Below, in pieces: positions 8,154-16,224 of a DNA stretch of 64,000 nucleotides. The notes below the pieces were generated by a model. The model was not told the origin of the DNA. It saw only the letters and a program-made list of their open reading frames with translations, and did no database searches. The first letter of the stretch is position 1. The number at the start of each line of letters is the position of its first letter. The stretch is from Nodosilinea sp. P-1105 (lineage in GTDB: Bacteria > Cyanobacteriota > Cyanobacteriia > Phormidesmidales > Phormidesmidaceae), in NCBI RefSeq assembly GCF_012911975.1, contig NZ_SMDQ01000007.1:1-64000 (forward strand), in the 5' to 3' direction. Both the position numbers and the translations under genes were made by a program.

Positions 8154-9557
8154 CTATAACGCTTCGCCAAAGGTATCGACCCAGTCTTGCCCCAGCTGAA
8201 TCGTAATGTCGGAATTTAGTGCCCCAGTGCTTTCCACCCGTACTTCGCCAATGCCCAGGAACCGATGCACCATTTCAGCACTGGCCATATCACCCTGTTG
8301 AGCCACGATGCGGCTGATTGGCAGAGGATTATTTAAAGTCTGATCCACATAGATATTGGCATAGCCGCTATCTTGCAGGGCTCGGGTTACGGCTTGCACA
8401 GCGGATTGATTGCCCGTGCTGTCTTGAATGGCCACCCGGGTGCGGTGGGGCGATGGGGCGCTAGCCACCGACCGGTTGCTCCCCACACCAAAGTACTGGC
8501 TGACCAGGGTATCAATCTCCCGGTGATTAGGTAGCCAATAACTGAGAGCATAGTCTTGGGGGCGACTAAAGGTACCCGGCAGCATCAGCATTTGCACGTT
8601 AGAGCGATTGATTTGAGCCCCGTAGCCCACCAGTGCTAGCAGTTCCTCTACCGAAAGATTGGTGTCCACGTTGGACTGAATCACCGAAAGAATTTTAGGT
8701 AGCCGGGTAATGGTGGCCGGGTTCAGGGCTTGCTCGGTCAGGGCCCGCATAAACATCTGTTGCCGCTGCACCCGCCCAATATCCCCCTGGCGGTCGTAGC
8801 GAAACCGCAGAAATTGCATGGCTTTATCGCCATCCAGGGTTTGTTCCCCTGCCTTGAGGTTGATATAGAGGTGCTGACTATCGTCTTGATAGCGCATGTC
8901 CTGGGGGACGTTGACCGTCACCCCCCCCAAAGCATCGATCAGCTTTTCTACCCCCTGCACATTAATTCGCATATAGCGATCAATTGCCACACCCCCCAGC
9001 AAATCGCTCACTGATTCCGCCGCTAGGGCGGGGCCACCATAGTAGTTAGCTTCGTTTAGCTTGGTGAGCTGGCCGCGCACATAGGTGCGGGTATCTCGGG
9101 GTAACGACAGCACCACCAACTGCTCGGTCTGCGGGTTAAACCGCAGCAGCAGCATCGAATCGGAACGGCCGTCGAAGGAGTTAACCAGGGCGTGGTAGCC
9201 CAGGTTACGCAGCTCGGGGGGAACATCGTTGAGATCTGAGGTGAGCACCTTGGTACCCAACACCAGGATATTCACTGGGCGGGTCAGGCGCGGCAGCCGC
9301 AGAGTGCTGTCTGTGGCGATGGGTACATCCTGGCTAAAGACGCTGGCTTCTTCGGGGGTAAGGGACCCCTGCATCAGGGGAGTCGAGGTGAGGGACACGG
9401 CTAACAACGCCCCAGCCGTGGCTGAGACACTGGCTACCCCAGCCAGGGCTATACCTAACCCCAGCAAACGGTGAATCCGCCAGGGCGATCGCTTTGACTT
9501 GCCAGGGCGACTAGACATGGTTGGGGATTTAAGATCTTGAGACCTGCGATTGGACAC
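8154..9557 (-). CDS. LytR-CpsA-Psr (LCP) family glycopolymer transferase, copy 2
   Basis: A 467-residue paralogue of the gene at 6635-8062, with the same order: short basic tail, transmembrane span (about residues 33-57), LCP domain and LytR_C-like C-terminus. Long blocks are identical between the copies (for example LGYHALVNSFDG and VLSLPRDTRTYVRG), while the N-terminal tails and the linker before the C-terminal domain differ. The annotated GTG start at 9557 could be replaced by ATG at 9518. Two LCP proteins in series suggest either attachment of different polymers or dosage; the sequence does not say which. Confidence 0.9.
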   Translation of the reverse strand: MSNRRSQDLKSPTMSSRPGKSKRSPWRIHRLLGLGIALAGVASVSATAGALLAVSLTSTPLMQGSLTPEEASVFSQDVPIATDSTLRLPRLTRPVNILVLGTKVLTSDLNDVPPELRNLGYHALVNSFDGRSDSMLLLRFNPQTEQLVVLSLPRDTRTYVRGQLTKLNEANYYGGPALAAESVSDLLGGVAIDRYMRINVQGVEKLIDALGGVTVNVPQDMRYQDDSQHLYINLKAGEQTLDGDKAMQFLRFRYDRQGDIGRVQRQQMFMRALTEQALNPATITRLPKILSVIQSNVDTNLSVEELLALVGYGAQINRSNVQMLMLPGTFSRPQDYALSYWLPNHREIDTLVSQYFGVGSNRSVASAPSPHRTRVAIQDSTGNQSAVQAVTRALQDSGYANIYVDQTLNNPLPISRIVAQQGDMASAEMVHRFLGIGEVRVESTGALNSDITIQLGQDWVDTFGEAL

Positions 9558-9728
9558 CGACTACCTCACACGCCACTAACTGCACTTGCCCAAAGGGCTT
9601 GGCCTAGTTATATCTTGCAAGCAGACAAGGGGACTGTGCAGCAGCATAGTACCAGCCCCTAAAGCGTCTGCCCCGTCATTATGAAGCAGGTTAACCGAAA
9701 TGACGCGATTTTTTTAAGATTTTCCCCC

Positions 9729-9838
9729 TGAGAGCATCGGTACAGAGACCCGGTTTCCCAGCCAGCGGACCAATCGTGCTGTTAGTGCAGCGACTCAGAA
9801 ATTGAGTTTTTAGGCATACTGTACCGATCCTCGCTCAG
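9729..9838. repeat. Palindrome-ended element related to the 107-bp MITE family
   Basis: GAGCATCGGTACAG at 9732-9745 and its partial inverse CTGTACCGAT at 9819-9828 bound about 75 bases; outer flanks CCCTGAG/CTCAGGG also pair. The ends match those of the MITE family at 13738, 22458 and 50271, but the interior is unrelated to theirs. It overlaps the 3' end of the next minus-strand gene by a few bases. Confidence 0.55.
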
Positions 9839-10194
9839 GGAAGCCGCCGACTAAATTGGCTAAACCCCGGCAACTTCACACTTTTGCCCTGCAGCAGACG
9901 GACCATCAACACCAGGTTGGTGAGGGTATAGCCCGTAGTGACTAGGGTGTTGGTAATCAACAATCTGAGGGAAAGGCCTGGGGCCAAATGGCTGCCGGTA
10001 CTCAGCAGTCCGTAAAGGATCACCCAGGTAAGGGCCAGGGTGACGACCAACCGACTGACAGACTGTTCTTGGGGACTGCCCTGCTTGGTGACCAAGCTGT
10101 ACAGAGAAGGGACAACGCCAAAGATGGGCACCAGATAAATCATCAGCTTCAGGCGCTCTAGGGTGTCACCGGGTTGAGAGGAGGGGTGCTTCAT
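9835..10194 (-). CDS. Small conserved membrane protein (119 residues)
   Basis: Unrecognised protein with three hydrophobic stretches: LKLMIYLVPIFGVVPSLYSLV, LVVTLALTWVILYGLLS and LLITNTLVTTGYTLTNLVLM. The loops are short and the C-terminus is basic and soluble. The ATG at 10194 is chosen because GGGAG lies about 9 bases upstream; an ATG at 10218 adds eight residues. Its last codons reach into the palindrome-ended element at 9729-9838, so its C-terminus may have been altered by that insertion. Confidence 0.65.
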   Translation of the reverse strand: MKHPSSQPGDTLERLKLMIYLVPIFGVVPSLYSLVTKQGSPQEQSVSRLVVTLALTWVILYGLLSTGSHLAPGLSLRLLITNTLVTTGYTLTNLVLMVRLLQGKSVKLPGFSQFSRRLP

Positions 10195-10492
10195 CGGGCT
10201 AAATCTCCCTGAGAACATTGGTCAATTGGTGAAGGCCATGATAGGTTATGGCCAGTTTTGCCTAAATAGCCAGTTTTGCCTAATAAACGCAGTGGGGCAA
10301 ACGTAGTGGGGATGGGTCGGTTCTGCCATCGTCAGGGATGTTTTTGGCTATGGCTACCCTGACCAGGACATAACCTGACAATTAAGCCCCTAAGGCAACT
10401 CTCTCTATAACCTTGGTCGTTACCGTCATGCCTGGATCCTGGTCGTCTCTGTCATACACAGATAAGGTCATACATAAGGAAGGAGGGACATT

Positions 10493-11311
10493 TTGGATAA
10501 TCTGAGTGGATGGATAGCTACCCTGCAAGAAATGGTCACTGAATTTGGCCTAAGTTTGCTTGCGGCTCTGGTTATTTTTATCGTTGGTCGCTGGATCGCC
10601 CAGTTTATCGGCCGTACCACTAAAGGGATGATGGTCAAGCAGGGGGTCGATCCGACCCTGGTCAACTTTACCGCCAACTTGGTTTACTACGTCCTGTTGG
10701 CGTTTGTGCTGATTGCTGCCTTGAATCGGTTGGGCATTCAAACGGCCTCGTTTATTGCTGTATTAGGGGCCGCAGGTCTGGCCATTGGTCTAGCCCTGCA
10801 AGGGTCGCTCTCTAACTTTGCTGCTGGGGTGCTGATGATTATCTTTCGTCCCTTTAAGGTGGGGGACTTTATTGAGGGGGGCGATACTCTAGGCAGTGTG
10901 GAAGAAATTCACCTGTTTACCACCTCTATTATTACCCCAGACAATGCCAGGGTGGTTGTACCTAATTCCAAACTGGTTGAAGGCAACGTCACTAATTTTA
11001 CAGCCAAGCCCACCCGCCGGGTGGAAACCATCATCGGCATTAGCTACAGTGACGACATCGAACAAGCCCGTCAGGTAATTTTGGCCGAAATTGCTAAGGA
11101 TTCCCGTATTTTGACTGATCCTGCCCCCACGATCGGGGTGGTCGATCTGGCGGACAGCAGCGTCGACCTACGGGTGTGGGTCTGGACCAAAACCCCCGAC
11201 TTTTTGGCCGTTACTATGGCCTTGCCTGAGCGTGTTAAAACCCGGTTTGATGCAGAGGGCATCAACATTCCCTTTCCCCAGCGGGATGTGCATATGTTTC
11301 AACAGAATTAG
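10493..11311 (+). CDS. MscS family mechanosensitive ion channel
   Basis: A 272-residue small-conductance mechanosensitive channel protecting cells from hypo-osmotic shock. Three N-terminal spans are visible, the third being the glycine/alanine-rich pore helix (AVLGAAGLAIGLALQGSLSNFAAG, about residues 90-113). The MscS beta domain follows, with FRPFKVGDFIEGG and VVPNSKLVEGNVTNF, and a C-terminal alpha/beta domain ends at the short tail of classic MscS. Start is TTG at 10493, supported by a near-perfect AAGGAGG about 6 bases upstream. It is monocistronic. A direct repeat of AGCCAGTTTTGCCTA lies upstream near 10250-10280. Confidence 0.92.
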   Translation: MDNLSGWIATLQEMVTEFGLSLLAALVIFIVGRWIAQFIGRTTKGMMVKQGVDPTLVNFTANLVYYVLLAFVLIAALNRLGIQTASFIAVLGAAGLAIGLALQGSLSNFAAGVLMIIFRPFKVGDFIEGGDTLGSVEEIHLFTTSIITPDNARVVVPNSKLVEGNVTNFTAKPTRRVETIIGISYSDDIEQARQVILAEIAKDSRILTDPAPTIGVVDLADSSVDLRVWVWTKTPDFLAVTMALPERVKTRFDAEGINIPFPQRDVHMFQQN

Positions 11312-11329
11312 GGGGCTATCGGGTTGGCG

Positions 11330-11390
11330 GTTCACGGTTAGCGGCTTTTCCTTGCACCGTAGACCGTACACCTTGCACCGTTCACTTCGC
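11330..11390. repeat. Dispersed ACGGTGCAAGG-type repeat, copy 1
   Basis: In the 3' gap between mscS and coaBC the sequence is built from units such as CCTTGCACCGTAGACCGTAC and CCTTGCACCGTTCAC. The inverse units (GGTCTACGGT, ACGGTGCAAGG) occur at 61767-61796 after glnB. It is a small shared intergenic repeat without coding content. Confidence 0.5.
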
Positions 11391-12602
11391 CTAGAGCGCA
11401 TCAAAAATCTGGTGAGCCATGGAGAGCTTAGAGCAAGGGGGAATAGTCGTTTGCTTGCCGGTGCGGGTGATGATGATGGCTTGATTGCGATCGCTGCCAA
11501 AGCCACTGTTGGCCACATCCACTGGGTTAGCCACAATCGCGTCTAGCCCTTTGCGCCGCAGTTTATCTAGGGCGGGGGGAACGATATCACCGGTTTGGGC
11601 GGCAAAGCCAATCAGTTTTTGATGAGGCTGACGCCGCTGGGCCAGGTCAGCCACGATATCGGGCACGGGGGCTAGGGGCAGTAAAGCTGGCAAGTCTGCC
11701 TTGGCCAGTTTATGATCTGCCTGGGTGGCTGGTTTCACATCAGCCACAGCGGCCGCCATAATTACCCAGTCTGCCTGGGGCAAATGGTTGATCATGGCCC
11801 GATGCATCTCGGCCGCTGAGGTAACCCCAATGGTTTGGACCGAGCCCAGACGCGATCGCAGCGAATCCGCCATAGGGCCATGTACCAGGGTAACGTTGGC
11901 CCCCCGGTGAAGAGCAGCCAGGGCCAGAGCCACCCCCATTTTGCCGGTGGAGGGGTTGCCAATAAACCGAACTGGATCTAAATGTTCCCGAGTACTGCCC
12001 CCACTGATTAAGACCTGCTGACCCGCCAGATCCCGTTGGCCCCCAGTGTGCAATAGAGACTCAATCGCCATCAGCATGTCGTCCGGTTCAGCCATTTTGC
12101 CGGTGCCGACGCGATCGCAGGCCAGCATTCCGTTACCGGGCTCAATGCCGTGATAGCGAGCATCTTGCATCACCAGCTGCCAATTGCGCTGCACCGCCCG
12201 CTGCTGCCACATGTCAGTATTCATGGCTGGGGCCAGCAGCACCGGACAGGTGGAGGCTAAGACGGTATTCGTTAATAAATTATCCGCCAGGCCATAGGCC
12301 AGCTTTCCTAACGTATTGGCACTGAGAGGAGCAATCACCAGCAGTTCTGCCCATTCTCCCAACGCAATATGTAAAGGACGGCCTTGGTCGGACTGCCAAA
12401 AACCGTCATCGGTGTAGGCCTGGTGGCGAGAGAGGGTAGCCACCGTTAAGGCTGGCATAAAGGCTTGACCCCGCTGAGTCAAAATGCAACGCACCTCTAC
12501 CCCAGCCTTGGCCAGGGTAGAGATGACATAACCTACTTTGTAGGCGGCAATGCCACCGCATATACCCAGTAGCACCCGCCTTGGGGTGTGCAATGATGTC
12601 AC
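11391..12602 (-). CDS. coaBC: Bifunctional phosphopantothenoylcysteine decarboxylase/synthetase
   Basis: A 403-residue fusion catalysing two steps of coenzyme A synthesis. The N-terminal FMN-dependent CoaC half has GICGGIAAYK, the catalytic histidine region, and the PAMNTDMW motif at about residues 130-137. The C-terminal CTP-dependent CoaB half starts near residue 190 with VLISGGSTREHLDPVRFIGN and includes STGKMG and the KK-type loop. Length is normal for the fused enzyme. Start is GTG at 12602, 12 bases after the stop of the upstream small DUF2555-like gene, so the two likely share a transcript. Confidence 0.95.
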   Translation of the reverse strand: MTSLHTPRRVLLGICGGIAAYKVGYVISTLAKAGVEVRCILTQRGQAFMPALTVATLSRHQAYTDDGFWQSDQGRPLHIALGEWAELLVIAPLSANTLGKLAYGLADNLLTNTVLASTCPVLLAPAMNTDMWQQRAVQRNWQLVMQDARYHGIEPGNGMLACDRVGTGKMAEPDDMLMAIESLLHTGGQRDLAGQQVLISGGSTREHLDPVRFIGNPSTGKMGVALALAALHRGANVTLVHGPMADSLRSRLGSVQTIGVTSAAEMHRAMINHLPQADWVIMAAAVADVKPATQADHKLAKADLPALLPLAPVPDIVADLAQRRQPHQKLIGFAAQTGDIVPPALDKLRRKGLDAIVANPVDVANSGFGSDRNQAIIITRTGKQTTIPPCSKLSMAHQIFDAL

Positions 12603-12614
12603 CCTAGACCCTAC

Positions 12615-12827
12615 TTAAGACTCATCATAGGGTTCTAAATCCAGCAGATGGATGTACGACTCGACCAGTTCCGGGCGCTGAAATGCCAACGCCCTGAGCA
12701 GATGCCAATCCTGTAGACCTTCAAAGGCGCTATCGTAGGCATCGGTCTCTAACCGACGGGCCAATTCGTCTACGGTATCGGGTGTCATTTCAGACACTGT
12801 CTGCTGGGACACATGTAGGCTTAGCAT
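12615..12827 (-). CDS. DUF2555-like small cyanobacterial protein
   Basis: About 70 residues from MLSLHVSQQT to LDLEPYDES. It is acidic and helical, with DTVDELARRLETDAYDSAFE and WHLLRALAFQRPELVESYIHLLD, a pattern that fits the cyanobacteria-specific DUF2555 family (assignment from memory, not a search). ATG at 12827 is preferred to 12842 because GGGGA precedes it. It is immediately upstream of coaBC on the same strand. No molecular function is known to me. Confidence 0.7.
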   Translation of the reverse strand: MLSLHVSQQTVSEMTPDTVDELARRLETDAYDSAFEGLQDWHLLRALAFQRPELVESYIHLLDLEPYDES

Positions 12828-12920
12828 AGTCTTTTCCCCCATAGCGATATCTGCACCGGACTATAACAGCCATAGCCTATGCAGCTCACCTCTCTATCCT
12901 AAAGGGTTGGGTCCGGTCTG

Positions 12921-13628
12921 CTAGAGCGTTTGCCGCAAATCTTCGCAAAATCCCGCCATTATCTGGAGGGTCTGGGGTGTAACTTCATGGCCCATGGGAA
13001 GTTCCTGAAAAGTAACGGGCTGCCCTTGCTGATCTAGGGCGGCTCTAGCTCGGTGGGCTTGTTCAATGGGTACGACCGGATCAAACGAGCCGTGGACCAT
13101 CAGCAATGGACGGGGACTCATGGGCGGGCGGGCTGTACCATGCAAATAACCACTCAAACAAATTTGCCCCGCCAAGGGTAGCTGACCACCCACATCCAGG
13201 GTCATGGCTCCCCCTTGGGAAAATCCGGCCAGAACTGTGCGTTCTAAGGGAATCTGACTGGTGTCTGCCAGGTCTGCCAGCCAGACAGTGAGTTGTTGCC
13301 GACTGGTTTGCAGGTCGGCCTGGGCCTCAAAATCTGGGGGAGTACGGAAGTCATACGCTGCCGGGAAGCCATACCACATACGTCCCCCAGGCACTTGGGG
13401 ATGGGGCAGGGGGGCATCGGGAAACACCATGGCCGTATTCGTGAGCTGCAAGTAGGGGGCAAGCCCGGCTAAGTCAGCGGCACTAGCTCCCCAACCGTGG
13501 AGGATGACAAGCTGGAGATCGGTCGGGGTCTCTCCGGGGGCAGGGTAGGCGAGGGCCTGAAGTGTCGACAACATTGGCAGTGTGAGCGTAATGAATAATG
13601 CCCGGTGGGCGAGGATAACCTGATTCAT
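12921..13628 (-). CDS. Alpha/beta hydrolase, phospholipase/carboxylesterase family
   Basis: A cytosolic serine hydrolase of the carboxylesterase-2 type (YpfH/Est group). Seen motifs: LHGWGASAADLAGLAPYL near the N-terminus (oxyanion region), GRMWYGFP, the nucleophile elbow GFSQGGAM (Ser), and the acid and base in MVHGSFDPVVP and MGHEV. The substrate is unknown; the family hydrolyses short acyl esters or lysophospholipids. The start is uncertain: ATG at 13628 gives 235 residues, while ATG about 19 codons later (MLSTLQALAYP) would give the usual family length. It is monocistronic on the minus strand. Confidence 0.85.
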   Translation of the reverse strand: MNQVILAHRALFITLTLPMLSTLQALAYPAPGETPTDLQLVILHGWGASAADLAGLAPYLQLTNTAMVFPDAPLPHPQVPGGRMWYGFPAAYDFRTPPDFEAQADLQTSRQQLTVWLADLADTSQIPLERTVLAGFSQGGAMTLDVGGQLPLAGQICLSGYLHGTARPPMSPRPLLMVHGSFDPVVPIEQAHRARAALDQQGQPVTFQELPMGHEVTPQTLQIMAGFCEDLRQTL

Positions 13629-13737
13629 TCCTACTGTAATGCCCTCCAGACAAATTAGTCTGGAGGGTAGACGGGCTAATCCCACAATTAGTTGAAGGAT
13701 TTACCCGTTAAGGGATTCGTCTGAAGAAAACGTTTTC

Positions 13738-13844
13738 CTAGAGCATCGGTACAGTATGTCAAGATCCCAGGGTTCTGTCCCTGGATGCCCCAAAAAACGT
13801 GGCCAATCAGCCCAAGAACCCTGGGATCTGAACCGGCGTTCTAG
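13738..13844. mobile_element. 107-bp palindromic MITE-like element, copy A
   Basis: Bounded by CTAG on both sides. The ends are CTAGAGCATCGGTACAG and the partial inverse of it, and a strong inner inverted repeat ATCCCAGGGTTCT/AGAACCCTGGGAT can fold the whole unit into a long hairpin. Its reverse complement aligns end to end with copy B at 22458-22564, which has the same length of 107 bases. It ends 8 bases before the stop codon of the rhodanese-fold gene, where the hairpin could also act as a 3' end structure. Confidence 0.85.
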
Positions 13845-13852
13845 ACAATTGC

Positions 13853-14461
13853 CTAAGCCGTCACTGGCGACGCAAAAGCAGAAATCCCTTCGGTGGAACC
13901 GTTGATGGATTTCCAGGCCGACAGTCCCCCTTGAATCGAGGCTACATGGCGATATCCCACTTGCCGCAGCCGTTCCACAGCCTCGGCAGCCTCGTCATCA
14001 CTATCGCCGTAGATGTAGATATCTCGCGAATACTCCAGGCTTGCTTCAGCGGCCTTGGGCAATTGCCCCATGGGAATGGGGATAGCCCCTTGAATTCGCT
14101 CGTCATTAAAGGCGGACCGGCTGCGCACATCAATGATGGTAAGGGCCGGTTCTCCCCAGTTCAGCCGCTGCAATAGCTCTTGGGGAGCAGCCTGGCTGCT
14201 GGAAATACCAGAAGGGGTGGGTACAGGAGCGGTCACCTTAGATTTCACTGCATCCACTGTGTCAGCGACTTGACTATCAGCATTACTCGCCACAGGCTGA
14301 GGCTGGTTTCCATCGTCCTGACCAGGCTGCTGACCCATGGCCGATTGGACACCGTTGTCGGGCTGCTGTTGCTGATTAGCTTCAGCGGACTCGGGCTGCT
14401 GCTGACCATGCTGCTCGGCAACATTGGGATTGGACTGTTGTTGATCGGAAGGGTTAGTCAT
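13853..14461 (-). CDS. Rhodanese-fold protein lacking the catalytic cysteine
   Basis: A 202-residue protein in two parts. Residues 1-95 are a low-complexity, Gln/Asn/Pro-rich, probably disordered segment. Residues 100-195 form a single rhodanese-like domain (LTIIDVRSRSAFNDERIQGA, GGLSAWKS). At the active-site loop, where catalytic rhodaneses have CxxGxR-type residues, this protein has IYGDSDDEAAEA, so the sulfur-carrying cysteine is absent. It is therefore unlikely to be a sulfurtransferase and may be a binding or regulatory domain. No signal peptide. It is a lone gene with MITE copy A directly downstream. Confidence 0.85.
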   Translation of the reverse strand: MTNPSDQQQSNPNVAEQHGQQQPESAEANQQQQPDNGVQSAMGQQPGQDDGNQPQPVASNADSQVADTVDAVKSKVTAPVPTPSGISSSQAAPQELLQRLNWGEPALTIIDVRSRSAFNDERIQGAIPIPMGQLPKAAEASLEYSRDIYIYGDSDDEAAEAVERLRQVGYRHVASIQGGLSAWKSINGSTEGISAFASPVTA

Positions 14462-14607
14462 TAAGACACCTCCGTAATTGCGTCATTACAACACAACTTA
14501 ACAATTCCACCTGAGGTCTTTCATCCATCAGTGGGGGTAATTTAATTGCTGTTGGAGGTAAAACCCTCGTAGTCTATCAAGACAAACCTGTCGGGGTAGT
14601 GATAAGT

Positions 14608-14747
14608 CCACACAATCAGCAATTCTCAGTATGACTTGACTGATTGATGAAAGACCGATCAGGCTGAGCCTGTCGAAGCCCGTTCACCCTTCGACAGGCT
14701 CAGGGCGAACGGCCAATTTACCAAAATGAGAATTGCTGCCACACAAT
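14608..14747. mobile_element. 122-bp MITE with 9-bp target-site duplication
   Basis: Perfect 12-bp terminal inverted repeats CAGCAATTCTCA (14617-14628) and TGAGAATTGCTG (14727-14738) are flanked on both sides by the direct repeat CCACACAAT (14608-14616 and 14739-14747). This is the signature of a transposed non-autonomous element. The interior carries a REP-type palindrome, CTGAGCCTGTCGAAG and CTTCGACAGGCTCAG, at about 14663-14703. It has no transposase. A 9-bp duplication is found with several transposase families, so the mobilising family is unknown. Confidence 0.88.
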
Positions 14748-14771
14748 AATGGCGCTTGACAGACCGCTAGG

Positions 14772-15254
14772 TTAACCGCCGTAATTCCAACCGGTGCTTT
14801 CTAGCAAGAGGGGATCGCCATCGCGATGCAACTCGGCCCCGACCACTTCCCCCACAAACACCGTATGGTCGCCATATTCAACACTGCCCACAACCCGGCA
14901 TTCTACGTAGCCTAGGGTGTCTTTAATCACTGGACAGCCGGTTTCTGGGGCGAGGTAAAATTCGATGTCTTCAAACTTGTTGCCCACCCGCCGTAGGGGC
15001 TTAAAAAAGTTTTGGGCCATATCCTTTTGACCCGCCTCTAAGAAGCTGAGGGCAAAGACACCACTGGCTTTGACCATGGCATGGGAGATGGAGTCGTTTT
15101 TGACACAGTTCACCACTAGGGGCGGCTGAAATGATGCTTGCATCACCCAACTGGCGGTGAACCCATTCAGGTCGTCGCCATCTTTAACACCACAGACGTA
15201 AAGACCATGGGGAATTTTGCGTAGGAGTGTTTTTTTGGCTTGTTCGTTTAGCAC
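14772..15254 (-). CDS. Flavin reductase-like domain protein
   Basis: About 160 residues with the flavin reductase-like (split beta-barrel FMN-binding) fold: IPHGLYVCGVKDGDDLNGFTAS near the N-terminus, VMQASFQPPLVVNCV, and FALSFLEAGQ followed by GDHTVFVGEVVGAE at the end. Such proteins use NAD(P)H to reduce flavin or bind FMN for a partner oxygenase; the partner is unknown here. The GTG at 15254 (VLNEQAKK) with ACAGG upstream is preferred. A much longer frame to 15386 would overlap the divergent exporter and encodes an atypical basic N-terminus. Confidence 0.85.
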   Translation of the reverse strand: MLNEQAKKTLLRKIPHGLYVCGVKDGDDLNGFTASWVMQASFQPPLVVNCVKNDSISHAMVKASGVFALSFLEAGQKDMAQNFFKPLRRVGNKFEDIEFYLAPETGCPVIKDTLGYVECRVVGSVEYGDHTVFVGEVVGAELHRDGDPLLLESTGWNYGG

Positions 15255-15312
15255 GGATACCTGTCCTTGAAAGTTGCTATGGTTCTTCAGTGTATAGCAC
15301 CCTAAAACCGTC

Positions 15313-16170
15313 TTGCCCTTGCTGCCTCCATCGTTGCGGCTGACCCTGCCGGCCCCCACCCTTGTCTTAGGTTCCATGGCATCCACTCAGTTAGGATCAG
15401 TGGTGGCGAAGAGCTTGTTTGATCAAGTCGGCCCTGGGGGGCTGGTGTTTTTGCGGGTGGGGTTGGCGGCTGTGGTGCTGTTGATCTGGGCCAGGCCCCG
15501 CTGGCGGGGGCACTCCTATCCCAATTACCGACTGATGATCGGGTTTGGGTTGTCCCTGGCGGTGATGAATGGCTTATTCTATAGCGCGATCGCCCGTATT
15601 CCCATTGGCGTCGCCGTGGCTTTGGAATTTTCAGGCCCGCTCACGGTCTCGTTGCTCTATTCTCGACGCTGGTTGGATGGCTTGTGGGTCGCCCTGGCGG
15701 CGACGGGCATTGTGCTGTTGTCCCCCTTGCACACCGCTGACTTAGATGCCTGGGGAGTGGTTTTTGCTCTGGCGGCAGGGGCCACCTGGGGCCTCTATAT
15801 GGTGCTATCAGCCCGCATGGGCCGGGTGTTCCAGGGAATTGACGGCCTAGCGCTGTCGATGGCGGTTGGGGCGCTGCTGCTGTTGCCAGTGGGGCTGATC
15901 GCCGAAGGGGGCGCCCTGTTTACCCCCCTGAGCGTGCTGCTGGGGTTGGGGGTGGCGTTGCTTTCCTCTGCCCTGCCCTACTCCCTAGAAATGTCGGCCC
16001 TGCGACAGCTACCGGTGCATGTGTTTGGCGTTCTGTTGAGTTTAGAACCGGCGATCGCGTCAGTGATTAGCTTTTGGGGGCTAGGGGAAGCTCTGACTTT
16101 ACCGATGATTGGGGCCATTGCCCTGATTACGATCGCGGCGGCTGGTTCGGCCCTATCGCATCCGGCTTAG
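15313..16170 (+). CDS. EamA/RhtA-type drug-metabolite transporter superfamily exporter
   Basis: A 285-residue inner-membrane protein with about ten hydrophobic spans in two EamA repeats. The N-terminal MASTQLGSVVAKSLFDQVGP block and FLRVGLAA match the RhtA (threonine/homoserine exporter) subgroup, including the hydrophobic lead-in before it. RIPIGVAVALEFSGPL and a second repeat with ALRQLPVHVFGVLLSLEP complete the match. Start is TTG at 15313; ATG at 15376 would remove most of the first span. It is divergent from the flavin reductase gene. Export of amino acids is inferred from the subgroup only. Confidence 0.85.
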   Translation: MPLLPPSLRLTLPAPTLVLGSMASTQLGSVVAKSLFDQVGPGGLVFLRVGLAAVVLLIWARPRWRGHSYPNYRLMIGFGLSLAVMNGLFYSAIARIPIGVAVALEFSGPLTVSLLYSRRWLDGLWVALAATGIVLLSPLHTADLDAWGVVFALAAGATWGLYMVLSARMGRVFQGIDGLALSMAVGALLLLPVGLIAEGGALFTPLSVLLGLGVALLSSALPYSLEMSALRQLPVHVFGVLLSLEPAIASVISFWGLGEALTLPMIGAIALITIAAAGSALSHPA

Positions 16171-16224
16171 TTTGGGGGAGTGCGTAGTTTTGAGTTTTGA
16201 GTTTTGAATGGGGGAGGTGGGGGA

